DNA from: an uncultured Flavobacteriaceae bacterium
Lineage (GTDB): Bacteria; Bacteroidota; Bacteroidia; Flavobacteriales; Flavobacteriaceae
DNA length: 48,593 nt
Assembly (NCBI GenBank): GCA_937930675.1
Contig: CALHCC010000052.1
Location: forward strand, 1 to 48,593
Reading direction: 5' to 3'
The stretch's first letter is position 1, and each line of letters starts with the position of its first letter. This document shows positions 20,664 to 28,551 of the stretch, piece by piece. A program made the position numbers and the translations under genes. The notes under the pieces are model-generated. The model worked only from the letters and a program-made list of their open reading frames with translations, had not been told where the DNA came from and ran no database searches.

Positions 20664-21947
20664 TTAGTCTATTACTCTTTTTTTGAACCACCAGTCTGCA
20701 AGTGAAAAATTCAATCCTATATTAAGATATTTTTCTTCGTATTGATTTTCAGAAAATTCTCCTAACCTTCCTAGCTCTACAGACACATTAACGTAAGACA
20801 CATTTCTACCTACAGGCAAACCTAAACCAAAAGACATGCCAAGATCTTTAACACTATTATTATTTAATATTAAACCTGTTTTCTCATACTTAAGTCCTGC
20901 TCTGTAATGAATTTTATTTAAATAATTTTTTAAAGCATTCTTTTTAGGAATAATATAGCCTCCTAAACTAACCTTAGTTCTAGTTCCAAATCCAAACGAA
21001 ACATTGTCAACACTAGTAGATGATGACTGTAATGTTTGGTTAAAAACATCTCCTGTATATTCTAACGCATCTTGGTTTTCGTAAGAAACTCCTAAAAACC
21101 AATGACCATCTTTATCTCCTAAACCAGCTCCTATTACAGACCTAAATGGATTTTTTTCTGTTCCAGATACATCTTGAGTTACCGTGGTACCTACTATTGG
21201 AGAAAACGTGTTCTCAATTCCTTCAATTCCTAAAAATCTAGTAAAAGTACCATCAGCACGTACATCGTACGCTAAAACACCATAAGCACCTAAATGAACT
21301 TCATACGTTTTGTAAAAATTATATTTGTACTCGAGTCCTATTTTAGTGGCTGTCCCTTCTGTATTATAATCAAAGTCTCGAACTAATGCTTGTTGCACCC
21401 CTTGGTCTGCCCTCCTCTTTTCTGTTTTACCAAAATATTGATTTAATTGTAATCCTACAGAAAGTCCTTTGTAAACTTTGTACCCAAAACCTAAGTAAGC
21501 ATGATTTACAGTACCATTTCCGAAATTATAGAATTCACTACTGTCTACTTCAAAACCTACAGAAGAATCTATTCTTAATCCTAAGGCAAGCCCCCCTTTT
21601 TTACCTAAAGGCACTCCAAAAGAAATATTAGAAAGTGCTACAGAAGAACTATCAAACTCATCATCTCTTGTTTCTACCGTAGCTCCTAATACTTGAGCTG
21701 ATAATGACAAAGAAGTAAGTTTTAAATCACTTAACAAAGCAGGATTAGCAATTGTTATCGCTTCTTGATTGTTATTACCTACAACAGATAAACCTCCTTG
21801 TGCTCTTTCTGAAATGGTGGCTTCAGAAAAATTAATCCCTAATCCAAAATTAGATAATAAAGAAGACACTTGTCGTTCTTGAGCATGTATATTGATACAC
21901 AGAAGTGTGGTAATTGCAAATAATTTATTTTTTAAACTTTGTTTCAT
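20664..21947 (-). CDS. Outer-membrane beta-barrel protein (FadL/OmpP1-like)
   Basis: 427 residues with a signal peptide ending CINIHAQ. The N-terminus of the mature part is SLLSNFGLGINFSEATISERAQGGLSVVGNN, with an NPA motif (TIANPALLSDLKL) typical of FadL-like long-chain porins. Alternating amphipathic strands rich in Gly and aromatic residues run to the end, which closes on SLADWWFKKRVID. It is expected in the outer membrane. The gene overlaps coaX by 23 bases and precedes the TPR gene, an order I associate with flavobacteria. Substrate unknown. Confidence 0.8.
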   Translation of the reverse strand: MKQSLKNKLFAITTLLCINIHAQERQVSSLLSNFGLGINFSEATISERAQGGLSVVGNNNQEAITIANPALLSDLKLTSLSLSAQVLGATVETRDDEFDSSSVALSNISFGVPLGKKGGLALGLRIDSSVGFEVDSSEFYNFGNGTVNHAYLGFGYKVYKGLSVGLQLNQYFGKTEKRRADQGVQQALVRDFDYNTEGTATKIGLEYKYNFYKTYEVHLGAYGVLAYDVRADGTFTRFLGIEGIENTFSPIVGTTVTQDVSGTEKNPFRSVIGAGLGDKDGHWFLGVSYENQDALEYTGDVFNQTLQSSSTSVDNVSFGFGTRTKVSLGGYIIPKKNALKNYLNKIHYRAGLKYEKTGLILNNNSVKDLGMSFGLGLPVGRNVSYVNVSVELGRLGEFSENQYEEKYLNIGLNFSLADWWFKKRVID

Positions 21948-22671
21948 TTCTTAATTGGTAGATTAGAACCTCCTTTAATCCTTCTAACAGAAAATTAGGG
22001 TTGACAAATATGCTATTTTTTAATGGCTTACACAAGAAATTAGCATCTCCTCCAGTGAATATCACATAGACTTCTTTAAATTTTTCTTGATACGCTTGTA
22101 TCACCCCCTCTATTTCAAACACCATACCATTTATGACACCGCTTAACATAGAATTATAAGTACTATCTCCTACTAAAGAAACTGATGGTTCCGAAAAAGT
22201 AATCTGAGGTAACTTTTCTGTAAAATGAGACATCGCATCAAATCGCATTTGCACTCCTGGAGAAATAGCACCTCCTATATAATAACCTTCTGTACTTATA
22301 AAATCATAGGTTATACAAGTTCCTGCATCTATTACTAACACATTCCTGTTGGTGTCTAATGAATAAGCAGCCGTAGCCAATGCCAAACGATCTACTCCTA
22401 AAGTAGCAGGAGTTTTGTATACATTTTTAAAAGGTAAAGGAGTATTTATAGATAAAGTATACTTTTTATAAATTGTGAGTGTCTCAAACATTGCCACAGT
22501 TCGATCTGTTACAGACGATAGTATGGCTGCTCTAATACCATATTCAAATATCCATTGATTACAATCTTTTATAAAGCGATCTGCATCCGTAAAAACAACA
22601 TCTATTAATTGCTTTTCATCAAAAACAGCCAATTTAATTCTAGTATTCCCTTCATCAATAATCAAATACAT
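21925..22671 (-). CDS. coaX: Type III pantothenate kinase
   Basis: A 248-residue CoaX, which phosphorylates pantothenate in the first committed step of coenzyme A synthesis. It has the actin-fold motifs: phosphate-1 LIIDEGNTRIKLAVFD, GVDRLALATAAYSL, IDAGTCITYDFI and GGAISPGVQMRFDAM. The final VIFTGGDA is also present. A TATATTTG -7 element on the minus strand (22698-22691) sits about 20 bases upstream of the ATG, giving a short leader. It is the first gene of the coaX-barrel-TPR operon. Confidence 0.95.
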   Translation of the reverse strand: MYLIIDEGNTRIKLAVFDEKQLIDVVFTDADRFIKDCNQWIFEYGIRAAILSSVTDRTVAMFETLTIYKKYTLSINTPLPFKNVYKTPATLGVDRLALATAAYSLDTNRNVLVIDAGTCITYDFISTEGYYIGGAISPGVQMRFDAMSHFTEKLPQITFSEPSVSLVGDSTYNSMLSGVINGMVFEIEGVIQAYQEKFKEVYVIFTGGDANFLCKPLKNSIFVNPNFLLEGLKEVLIYQLRNETKFKK

Positions 22672-22690
22672 TTCCCGCGTAATTTATTTT

Positions 22691-22698
22691 CAAATATA
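22691..22698 (-). promoter_or_regulatory. -7 promoter element of coaX
   Basis: TATATTTG on the minus strand matches the Bacteroidota TAnnTTTG consensus and lies 20 bases before the coaX ATG. No clear upstream TTTG box is seen at the usual distance. Confidence 0.6.
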
Positions 22699-22721
22699 GG
22701 CACATTTTTTTCTCTAAAAAG

Positions 22722-22752
22722 TTTGTAGAACTTAAAAAAGCTTTTATATTTG
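22722..22752 (+). promoter_or_regulatory. Promoter of tRNA-Phe
   Basis: TTTG at 22722-22725 and TATATTTG at 22745-22752 are separated by 19 bases, an excellent match to the Bacteroidota -33/-7 promoter. The tRNA starts 22 bases after the -7 element. Confidence 0.75.
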
Positions 22753-22773
22753 CAACCGCTAACAAAACAGCAT

Positions 22774-22849
22774 GGTGCCTTAGCTCAGTTGGTAGAGCAA
22801 AGGACTGAAAATCCTTGTGTCCCTGGTTCGATTCCTGGAGGCACCACCA
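22774..22849 (+). tRNA. tRNA-Phe (anticodon GAA)
   Basis: The acceptor arm GGTGCCT pairs with AGGCACC, followed by discriminator A and an encoded CCA. The D arm is GCTC...GAGC, the anticodon stem AAGGA/TCCTT holds the loop CTGAAAA (anticodon GAA), and the T loop is TTCGATT. The T stem arms both read CCTGG, which leaves a T-T mismatch at the middle pair. Length is 76 with CCA. Confidence 0.95.
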
Positions 22850-22850
22850 T

Positions 22851-22882
22851 AAAACCACTTCTTTATCGAAGTGGTTTTTTTA
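22851..22882 (+). terminator. Terminator of tRNA-Phe
   Basis: The stem AAAACCACTTC / GAAGTGGTTTT with a six-base loop is followed by a run of T. It lies directly after the tRNA. Confidence 0.88.
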
Positions 22883-23024
22883 TGTTCATAAACACCTATC
22901 CTTTAAAATTAACATACAGTTTACAATTCACCTATCTTCTTAACCTTTAAATAGTATTTGCCTAATATTCACTTGATTTTTTAGCTGTTGTTTTGTTTAC
23001 ACTTAACAAACTTAAAATACTATA

Positions 23025-24560
23025 ATGAATAAACTATTTAAACTATTAACAGTAGGATGCCTTGGTGTAACAACGCTAATCTCTTGTGGAGATGATGCCG
23101 TTGATGGATTAGAAGGACCTCAAGGTCCACAAGGAGAAAACGGAATTGACGGTGCCGACGGTACTTCTTTATTTAGAACACTTTCTAAATTACCTTTAGG
23201 AGATGGTGTTCCAGAAATTTCTGCTTTTGATACCAATACCAATACTGTGTTTTCTACAAATGCCAATGCTCAAGAAGTAGAAGTAATTGATATTACAGAC
23301 CCCGCAAACCCTACCTTAAGTACTCCTATTGATATTACTACCTTTGGAGGAAATGTAAACAGTGTGGCTGCATTAAACGGTTTTTTAGCCATTGCTGTAG
23401 AAGCTGACCCTGCAACAGATCCTGGAAAAGTAGTTATTTTTGAAACTTCTGATTTAACCACTCCGTATGCCGAAATTACTGCTGGAGCTTTACCAGACAT
23501 GGTTACTTTTACTCCGGATGGAAAATACATTTTAGCTGCCAATGAAGGGGAACCTAACAATGAATATACTATTGACCCAAAAGGATCTATTACCTTAATA
23601 GAGGTAGCCACAAAAACAGCTTCTCAAATCTCTTTTGATGCTTTTAATAGTGAAGAAGCTGCGTTGGAAGCAGAAGGATTTAGAGTTTTTGGACCTGGTG
23701 CCGATTTAAGTACAGATGTAGAACCTGAATATATTACTGTTTCTTCGGATTCTAAAACCGCATTTATCGCCTTACAAGAAAACAACGGATTGGCTAAGTT
23801 AGACATTGCCTCTAAAACCATTACTGATATTTTTCCTTTAGGAGCTAAAGATTACAATGATTTTTATTTTGACGTAAGTGATAGAGATAATGTTTACGGA
23901 AACTTACAACAATGGAATGTTTTAAGTTACTACCAGCCTGATGCGATTGATTACTTTGAAACTAACGGAATAGGATATATTATTACTGCAAACGAAGGAG
24001 ATGCTAGAAACTATGATGGGTATTCTGAAGAAGAACGTGTAGACGATTTAACTTTAGACGAAACCGCATACGAAGATGCTGATGAGTTACAATTATCAGA
24101 AAACTTAGGACGTTTAAAAGTAACTATTGCCAACGGAGATATAGACAATGATGGAGATATCGATCAAATTTATGGATACGGTGCACGTTCTTTCTCTATT
24201 TGGGACACCAATGGTCAACAAGTTTACGATTCTGGAAACGAATTAACATTAAGAACACTTAATATATTTGGTTCTTACCCAGAAAACAGATCTGATGACA
24301 AAGGAACAGAGCCAGAAGCTGTTACTACTTTTACTTCCGGAGATCAAATCTTTGCTGTAGTTGGTTTAGAAAGAAGTGGAGATGTATTTGTGTACAATAT
24401 TACCGATGTTCATAACCCTGTTTTTATACAACGTTTAAAAAACACTTCTCCAGAAGGTTTGCTAGTAATTGATGCCGCTAACAGTCCTAACGGAAAAACA
24501 TTATTAGTAGTTTCTAATGAATTCCCTGATGATGCTACGTTAAATATCTACAGCAAATAA
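23025..24560 (+). CDS. Choice-of-anchor I family lipoprotein with collagen-like linker
   Basis: 511 residues. The lipoprotein signal ends TLISC (lipidated Cys about 21), and GDD directly after the Cys resembles the Bacteroidota surface-export signal. A short collagen-like Gly-X-Y run follows (GPQGPQGENGIDGADG, about 31-47). The rest is a beta-propeller-like choice-of-anchor I domain, with MVTFTPDGKYILAANEGEP, YIITANEGDARNYDGY, the acidic DIDNDGDIDQ loop, EPEAVTTF and a closing SPNGKTLLVVSNE. The domain is often fused to phosphatases or nucleases; here it stands alone. It is probably displayed on the cell surface. Function unknown. Confidence 0.85.
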   Translation: MNKLFKLLTVGCLGVTTLISCGDDAVDGLEGPQGPQGENGIDGADGTSLFRTLSKLPLGDGVPEISAFDTNTNTVFSTNANAQEVEVIDITDPANPTLSTPIDITTFGGNVNSVAALNGFLAIAVEADPATDPGKVVIFETSDLTTPYAEITAGALPDMVTFTPDGKYILAANEGEPNNEYTIDPKGSITLIEVATKTASQISFDAFNSEEAALEAEGFRVFGPGADLSTDVEPEYITVSSDSKTAFIALQENNGLAKLDIASKTITDIFPLGAKDYNDFYFDVSDRDNVYGNLQQWNVLSYYQPDAIDYFETNGIGYIITANEGDARNYDGYSEEERVDDLTLDETAYEDADELQLSENLGRLKVTIANGDIDNDGDIDQIYGYGARSFSIWDTNGQQVYDSGNELTLRTLNIFGSYPENRSDDKGTEPEAVTTFTSGDQIFAVVGLERSGDVFVYNITDVHNPVFIQRLKNTSPEGLLVIDAANSPNGKTLLVVSNEFPDDATLNIYSK

Positions 24561-24575
24561 AATCCTAAAACATCT

Positions 24576-24614
24576 AAAAACAAAAGCCCGCCAATGGTGG
24601 GCTTTTGTTTTTTT
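24576..24614. terminator. Bidirectional terminator
   Basis: The stem CAAAAGCCCGCC / GGTGGGCTTTTG (one G-T pair) has a 3-base loop with A/T runs on both sides. It ends the choice-of-anchor gene and probably the convergent DUF4412-like gene. Confidence 0.88.
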
Positions 24615-24646
24615 ATGAAACGCAATCGTAAATAATCAGTTTATTT

Positions 24647-25465
24647 TTAATATAAATACGCTGCAGTATCTATTGTTTTATAATAATTTGTATCCACCTC
24701 TTTAGCTTTTATGGTGTATTTTGAGTTTATCTTTTTCATAAAAACATTGGTTTCTAAATGCCATCCCTTAATCATTGTATTTTTAAAATGTCTATTTTTA
24801 AATGTTGGAGCAATCCAGGAAGTGAATTTTAACTCATCTGTTTCGTAAATGTATTCTACACAAGAATAGCCTAGTATTGTTTTTTTATTCCCAGTCTGTT
24901 TTAATAATTTTTCATCAAACTGAACATCTATAGGACTTTTTTCTTCGTTTTCAGATGCATCTCTAGGATAAACATTCTTGATTTTCTCACCACCTATTTC
25001 AGTTAATTCAATAATCAAATCTTTATCATCAATGGTAAATGTTTTTAACTGTTTTACTTTAAAAGCAGAAGTTCTTCCAGAATAATCACCATTTTTAGAA
25101 TTTAAGTAATTCATCATTTCTAAGGTTACGTTTTGTGACACTAAATTGTACGTTATTTTAGTATCAAAAACATAACGTCTGTCTTTAAAACTTAACACTT
25201 CTTTCTCTTGAGTACCAACATCCTCTGGAAATTTAATGACAGACTCCTTTGTAGCACTAGAAATTGCTTCTTCTTTGCTTTCTCTCTGCTCCTTTTCTAT
25301 TACAATTTCTTCTTTATTGTTTTTTCCTTTACCATAAATAACGTCGTCTAATTTTTTATCTACCGCATTTTCTACCTTTTGCCTTAATTTTTTAAATAAT
25401 TGTGCATGACTCAATGGAACAAATCCTATCATAAAAAACGGAACTAGAAATAATTTTTTCATCAT
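24647..25465 (-). CDS. Secreted DUF4412-like protein
   Basis: 272 residues with a signal peptide ending PLSHAQ. A charged helical segment (about 25-85, rich in Lys/Glu) precedes a beta-rich domain. The C-terminal part contains TILGYSCVEYIYETDELKFTSWIAP, which matches the GYxCxxYxxE...W pattern of DUF4412 (conserved in secreted Bacteroidota proteins), and then MKKINSKYTIKAKEVD. It is likely periplasmic or surface-associated. The function of the family is not known, and no partner gene is obvious beside it. Confidence 0.65.
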   Translation of the reverse strand: MMKKLFLVPFFMIGFVPLSHAQLFKKLRQKVENAVDKKLDDVIYGKGKNNKEEIVIEKEQRESKEEAISSATKESVIKFPEDVGTQEKEVLSFKDRRYVFDTKITYNLVSQNVTLEMMNYLNSKNGDYSGRTSAFKVKQLKTFTIDDKDLIIELTEIGGEKIKNVYPRDASENEEKSPIDVQFDEKLLKQTGNKKTILGYSCVEYIYETDELKFTSWIAPTFKNRHFKNTMIKGWHLETNVFMKKINSKYTIKAKEVDTNYYKTIDTAAYLY

Positions 25466-25591
25466 TTTGATTTTCTTTAGAAAAAATAAAATTAAAAAAT
25501 TAATTGAACCCTCTGATTTTAAAGCTAAAAACTTTAATTATAATCACTTAATAAAAACAATAAACAATTCTTTTTTTTAAATAAATAATTA

Positions 25592-25599
25592 TACTTTTG
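25592..25599 (+). promoter_or_regulatory. -7 promoter element of rplM-rpsI
   Basis: TACTTTTG fits TAnnTTTG. It is 60 bases before the rplM ATG, so the transcript should begin close to 25605. Confidence 0.55.
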
Positions 25600-25605
25600 C
25601 AATCC

Positions 25606-25620
25606 CTTGGAGAATCCAAG
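25606..25620 (+). promoter_or_regulatory. 5'-terminal hairpin of the rplM leader
   Basis: CTTGGA - GAA - TCCAAG forms a perfect 6-bp stem with a 3-base loop, starting a few bases after the -7 element. It would be at the very 5' end of the rplM-rpsI mRNA. Such a position fits a ribosomal-protein autoregulatory leader or a stabilising 5' hairpin. Confidence 0.45.
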
Positions 25621-25658
25621 AAGAATTATTGTTTAATTATTACAAAAACTAAGTGTAA

Positions 25659-26114
25659 ATGAACACATTAAGTTACAAAACAGTATCGGCTAACAAAGCT
25701 ACTGTAGACAAGCAGTGGGTTTTAGTAGATGCGGACGGACAAACATTGGGTCGTTTAGCTTCTAAAGTTGCAAAACTAATTAGAGGGAAGCACAAACCAA
25801 GTTTTACTCCTCACGTAGATTGTGGAGACAACGTTGTTATTATCAACGCTGAAAAAATTCAATTAACTGGAAAAAAGTGGGATGACAAAGCCTACATCCG
25901 TCATACAGGATATCCAGGAGGTCAAAGAAGTTTATCTGCTACAGAAATGTTCGAAAAAGATCCTACAAGATTAATCGAAAAAGCAGTAAAAGGAATGTTA
26001 CCTAAAAACAAATTAGGTAGTGCTCTTTACAAAAACTTATATGTTTATGCTGGTGCAGAGCATGCTCAAGAAGCTCAACAACCAACAGCTATTAACTTAA
26101 ACGACCTTAAATAA
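25659..26114 (+). CDS. rplM: 50S ribosomal protein L13
   Basis: 151 residues, normal length. Motifs include WVLVDADGQTLGRLASKVAKLIRGKHKPSFTPHVDCGD, VVIINAEKI, YIRHTGYPGG and the PKNKLGSALYKNLYVYAGAEHAHxxQ-type ending. It is a primary binder of 23S rRNA in early large-subunit assembly. It is the first gene of the rplM-rpsI pair, 2 bases from rpsI. Confidence 0.98.
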   Translation: MNTLSYKTVSANKATVDKQWVLVDADGQTLGRLASKVAKLIRGKHKPSFTPHVDCGDNVVIINAEKIQLTGKKWDDKAYIRHTGYPGGQRSLSATEMFEKDPTRLIEKAVKGMLPKNKLGSALYKNLYVYAGAEHAQEAQQPTAINLNDLK

Positions 26115-26116
26115 TT

Positions 26117-26503
26117 ATGGAAACTATTCACAAAATTGGTAGACGTAAAACTGCCGTAGCAAGAGTATATGTTTCTGAAGGAGAAGGAAACATTACAATT
26201 AATGGTAAAGAGTTAACCAACTACTTTACTACAGGTACTTTACAATATAAAGTAAAACAAGCATTATTATTAACAGAAAACTTAGAGTCTTTTAACATTA
26301 CTGTAAATGTATTTGGAGGAGGAGTTACTGGACAAGCTGAAGCTATCCGTTTAGCAATCTCTAGAGCTTTATGTGAAATTGATGCAGAAAACAGAAGTGT
26401 GTTAAAACCAGAAGGATTGTTAACTCGTGATCCTAGAATGGTTGAACGTAAGAAATTTGGTCAAAAGAAAGCAAGAAAGAAGTTCCAATTCTCAAAGCGT
26501 TAA
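26117..26503 (+). CDS. rpsI: 30S ribosomal protein S9
   Basis: 128 residues. It starts IGRRKTAVARVYVSEGEGNITING, contains GGGVTGQAEAIRLAISRAL, and ends with the basic KKARKKFQFSKR tail that reaches the P-site tRNA on the ribosome. It is co-transcribed with rplM. Confidence 0.98.
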   Translation: METIHKIGRRKTAVARVYVSEGEGNITINGKELTNYFTTGTLQYKVKQALLLTENLESFNITVNVFGGGVTGQAEAIRLAISRALCEIDAENRSVLKPEGLLTRDPRMVERKKFGQKKARKKFQFSKR

Positions 26504-26533
26504 TCTTTTACAATTATTTAATAAAATTAATCG

Positions 26534-26605
26534 ATTGTTTAGCAAAAATAGTAGAGACTTCTACACAGAACTACTCTTCTATTGCTAACATAACATCTAA
26601 ACAAT
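26534..26605 (+). ncRNA. Candidate structured leader of rpsB
   Basis: The 112-base rpsI-rpsB spacer contains nested complementarity. The outer stem ATTGTTTAG (26534-26542) pairs with CTAAACAAT (26597-26605). An inner GCAaaaATAG pairs with CTATTGC (26579-26585), and an apical hairpin is GTAGA-GACT-TCTAC (26551-26564). An alternative AGTAG/CTACT pairing competes with the apical hairpin. The outer stem ends 10 bases before the ATG, so folding could regulate rpsB translation. S2 autoregulates its own operon in other bacteria. I cannot assign it to a named RNA family. Confidence 0.5.
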
Positions 26606-26615
26606 AAACCATATT

Positions 26616-27359
26616 ATGGCAAATATTCAAGAATTATTAGAAGCTGGTGTACACTTTGGACACTTAACAAGAAAGTGGAATCCAAGTATGGCTCCTTTCA
26701 TCTACACAGAAAAAAATGGAGTTCACATCATCGATTTATACAAAACTTCAGCTAAAATTGACGAAGCATCTGTTGCTTTAGAAAAAATTGCTGCATCAGG
26801 AAGAAAAATCTTATTTGTTGCAACAAAAAAACAAGCAAAAGATATCGTTGCAGAAAAAGCTGGAGCTGTAAACATGCCTTACATCACAGAAAGATGGCCA
26901 GGGGGTATGTTAACGAACTTTGTTACTATCCGTAAAGCTGTTAAAAAAATGGCTCAGATTGATAGAATGAAGACTGATGGATCTTTTGATGCATTATCTA
27001 AAAGAGAAAAATTACAAATTGACCGTCAAAGAGCTAAATTAGAAAAGAACTTAGGTTCTATTTCTGACATGACTCGTTTACCAGGTGCTTTATTTGTAAT
27101 TGATGTTAAAAAAGAACACATTGCTGTTGCAGAGGCTAAGAAATTAAACATTCCTGTATTTGCTATGGTAGATACAAACTCTGATCCTAGCCCAATAGAC
27201 TTCGTAATTCCATCTAACGATGATGCTTCAAAATCTATTGACAAAATTTTAACACTTACTACAGAAGCAGTTGCTAAAGGATTAAGTGAAAGAAAGGCAG
27301 GTAAAGAAACAGCTCCTGCTGCTGAAGCTCCAAAAGAGACTACAGAAGAAGCTAAATAA
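26616..27359 (+). CDS. rpsB: 30S ribosomal protein S2
   Basis: 247 residues. It has LLEAGVHFGHLTRKWNPSMAPFIYTEKNGVHIIDL, KQAKDIVAEKAG, ITERWPGGMLTNF and FVIDVKKEHIAVAEAKKLNIPVFAMVDTNSDP. A low-complexity Ala/Glu-rich tail (AAEAPKETTEEAK) is common in Bacteroidota. It is followed by tsf, the usual S2-EF-Ts pair. Confidence 0.98.
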   Translation: MANIQELLEAGVHFGHLTRKWNPSMAPFIYTEKNGVHIIDLYKTSAKIDEASVALEKIAASGRKILFVATKKQAKDIVAEKAGAVNMPYITERWPGGMLTNFVTIRKAVKKMAQIDRMKTDGSFDALSKREKLQIDRQRAKLEKNLGSISDMTRLPGALFVIDVKKEHIAVAEAKKLNIPVFAMVDTNSDPSPIDFVIPSNDDASKSIDKILTLTTEAVAKGLSERKAGKETAPAAEAPKETTEEAK

Positions 27360-27380
27360 TCACACAAAATTAACATGCAA

Positions 27381-27409
27381 CGGTACAAATCTTTTATATT
27401 TTTGTACCG
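27381..27409 (+). promoter_or_regulatory. Hairpin with internal promoter element between rpsB and tsf
   Basis: CGGTACAAA (27381-27389) and TTTGTACCG (27401-27409) form a perfect 9-bp stem with an 11-base loop. A TATTTTTG sequence (27397-27404) that fits TAnnTTTG spans the loop and the 3' arm. After the stem comes TTCATTTTTAT. The element could attenuate read-through from rpsB, give tsf its own promoter, or do both. Confidence 0.45.
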
Positions 27410-27442
27410 TTCATTTTTATAAAAACTTTAAAAAATAATACT

Positions 27443-28408
27443 ATGGCAGATATTAAGGCAGCTGACGTGATGAAATTAAGAAAATCATCAGGAGCTGGAA
27501 TGATGGACTGTAAAAAAGCTTTGATCGAAGCTGAAGGAGATTTTGATAAAGCGGTTGATGTTTTACGTAAAAGAGGTCAAAAAATGGCAGCAAAAAGAGC
27601 AGACCGTGAGTCTAGTGAAGGTGCTGCTATCTCAGTTGTAAACGATGACAAAACAGCAGGAGTTTCTATCGTATTAGGATGTGAAACTGACTTTGTTGGT
27701 AAAAACGATGATTTTGTTGCTTTAGCAAAAAGCTTAGCAGCGCATGCATTAAACTTTAAAACAAAAGAAGAATTTTTAGCTTCTGAGTACGAAGGTTTAA
27801 CTGTTGCTGATAAATTGGTAGAACAAACAGGAGTTGTTGGTGAGAAATTACAAATTAACGACTTTACAAGAGTTGAAGCTACTTTTGTAGGTTCTTACAT
27901 TCACGTAGGGAACAAAATTGCTTCTTTAGTTGGTTTGTCAGAAGCTATTGATGGTGCAGATACTTTATCTAGAGATATCGCTATGCAAGTTGCTTCTATG
28001 GGAGCTACTTCTTTATCTTACAAAGATTTTGATCCTGCATTTGTTGCTGCAGAAACAGAAGCAAGAATTGCTGCTATTGAAAAAGACAATATTGAATTAG
28101 GAAGATTAGGGAAAACATTAAAAAATGTTCCTCAATTTATCTCTAAGTCTCAATTAACAGAAGAAGTTTTAGCGAAGGCTGAAGAAGCTGCGAAAGCTGA
28201 ATTAGCAGCTGAAGGAAAACCAGAAAAAATCTGGGATAGAATTTTACCAGGAAAAATGGAAAGATTCATTTCTGACAACACTACTTTAGACCAAGAACAA
28301 TGTTTATTGGATCAGAACTTTATTAAAGACGAAAAGAAAACTGTTGCAGAATATGTAGCAGCTTCTAATGTTGAAGTTACTGCTTTTACAAGAGTATCTT
28401 TAGGATAA
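27443..28408 (+). CDS. tsf: Translation elongation factor Ts
   Basis: 321 residues. EF-Ts recycles EF-Tu by exchanging GDP for GTP. The N-terminal UBA-like domain has VMKLRKSSGAGMMDCKKALIEAEGDFDKAVDVLRKRG, and the core contains VLGCETDFVGKNDDFVALAKSLAAHA. The C-terminal GKMERFISDNTTLDQ region is present. It is preceded by the rpsB-tsf hairpin and followed by a strong terminator. Confidence 0.98.
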   Translation: MADIKAADVMKLRKSSGAGMMDCKKALIEAEGDFDKAVDVLRKRGQKMAAKRADRESSEGAAISVVNDDKTAGVSIVLGCETDFVGKNDDFVALAKSLAAHALNFKTKEEFLASEYEGLTVADKLVEQTGVVGEKLQINDFTRVEATFVGSYIHVGNKIASLVGLSEAIDGADTLSRDIAMQVASMGATSLSYKDFDPAFVAAETEARIAAIEKDNIELGRLGKTLKNVPQFISKSQLTEEVLAKAEEAAKAELAAEGKPEKIWDRILPGKMERFISDNTTLDQEQCLLDQNFIKDEKKTVAEYVAASNVEVTAFTRVSLG

Positions 28409-28428
28409 TAAAATTCCGAAATATCTAT

Positions 28429-28464
28429 AAAAAAACCTTTCATACTATTATGAAAGGTTTTTTT
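28429..28464 (+). terminator. Terminator of rpsB-tsf
   Basis: A perfect 16-bp inverted repeat, AAAAAAACCTTTCATA and TATGAAAGGTTTTTTT, with a 4-base loop and T run. Confidence 0.9.
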
Positions 28465-28524
28465 ATTTCCGTAATTCTTTTTAGAAAACATCAATTTAGT
28501 TTCTCTAATTTTAGCTCAAAATTT

Positions 28525-28532
28525 TATATTTG
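28525..28532 (+). promoter_or_regulatory. -7 promoter element of pyrH-frr
   Basis: TATATTTG matches TAnnTTTG and lies 20 bases before the pyrH ATG, implying a leader of only about a dozen bases. Confidence 0.6.
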
Positions 28533-28551
28533 CACAACCTAACTAACAACT

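Noticed and set aside
22655-22858. ORFs on both strands across 22655-22950
   Set aside because: They overlap the tRNA-Phe gene and its promoter/terminator and have no protein features; they are open by chance.
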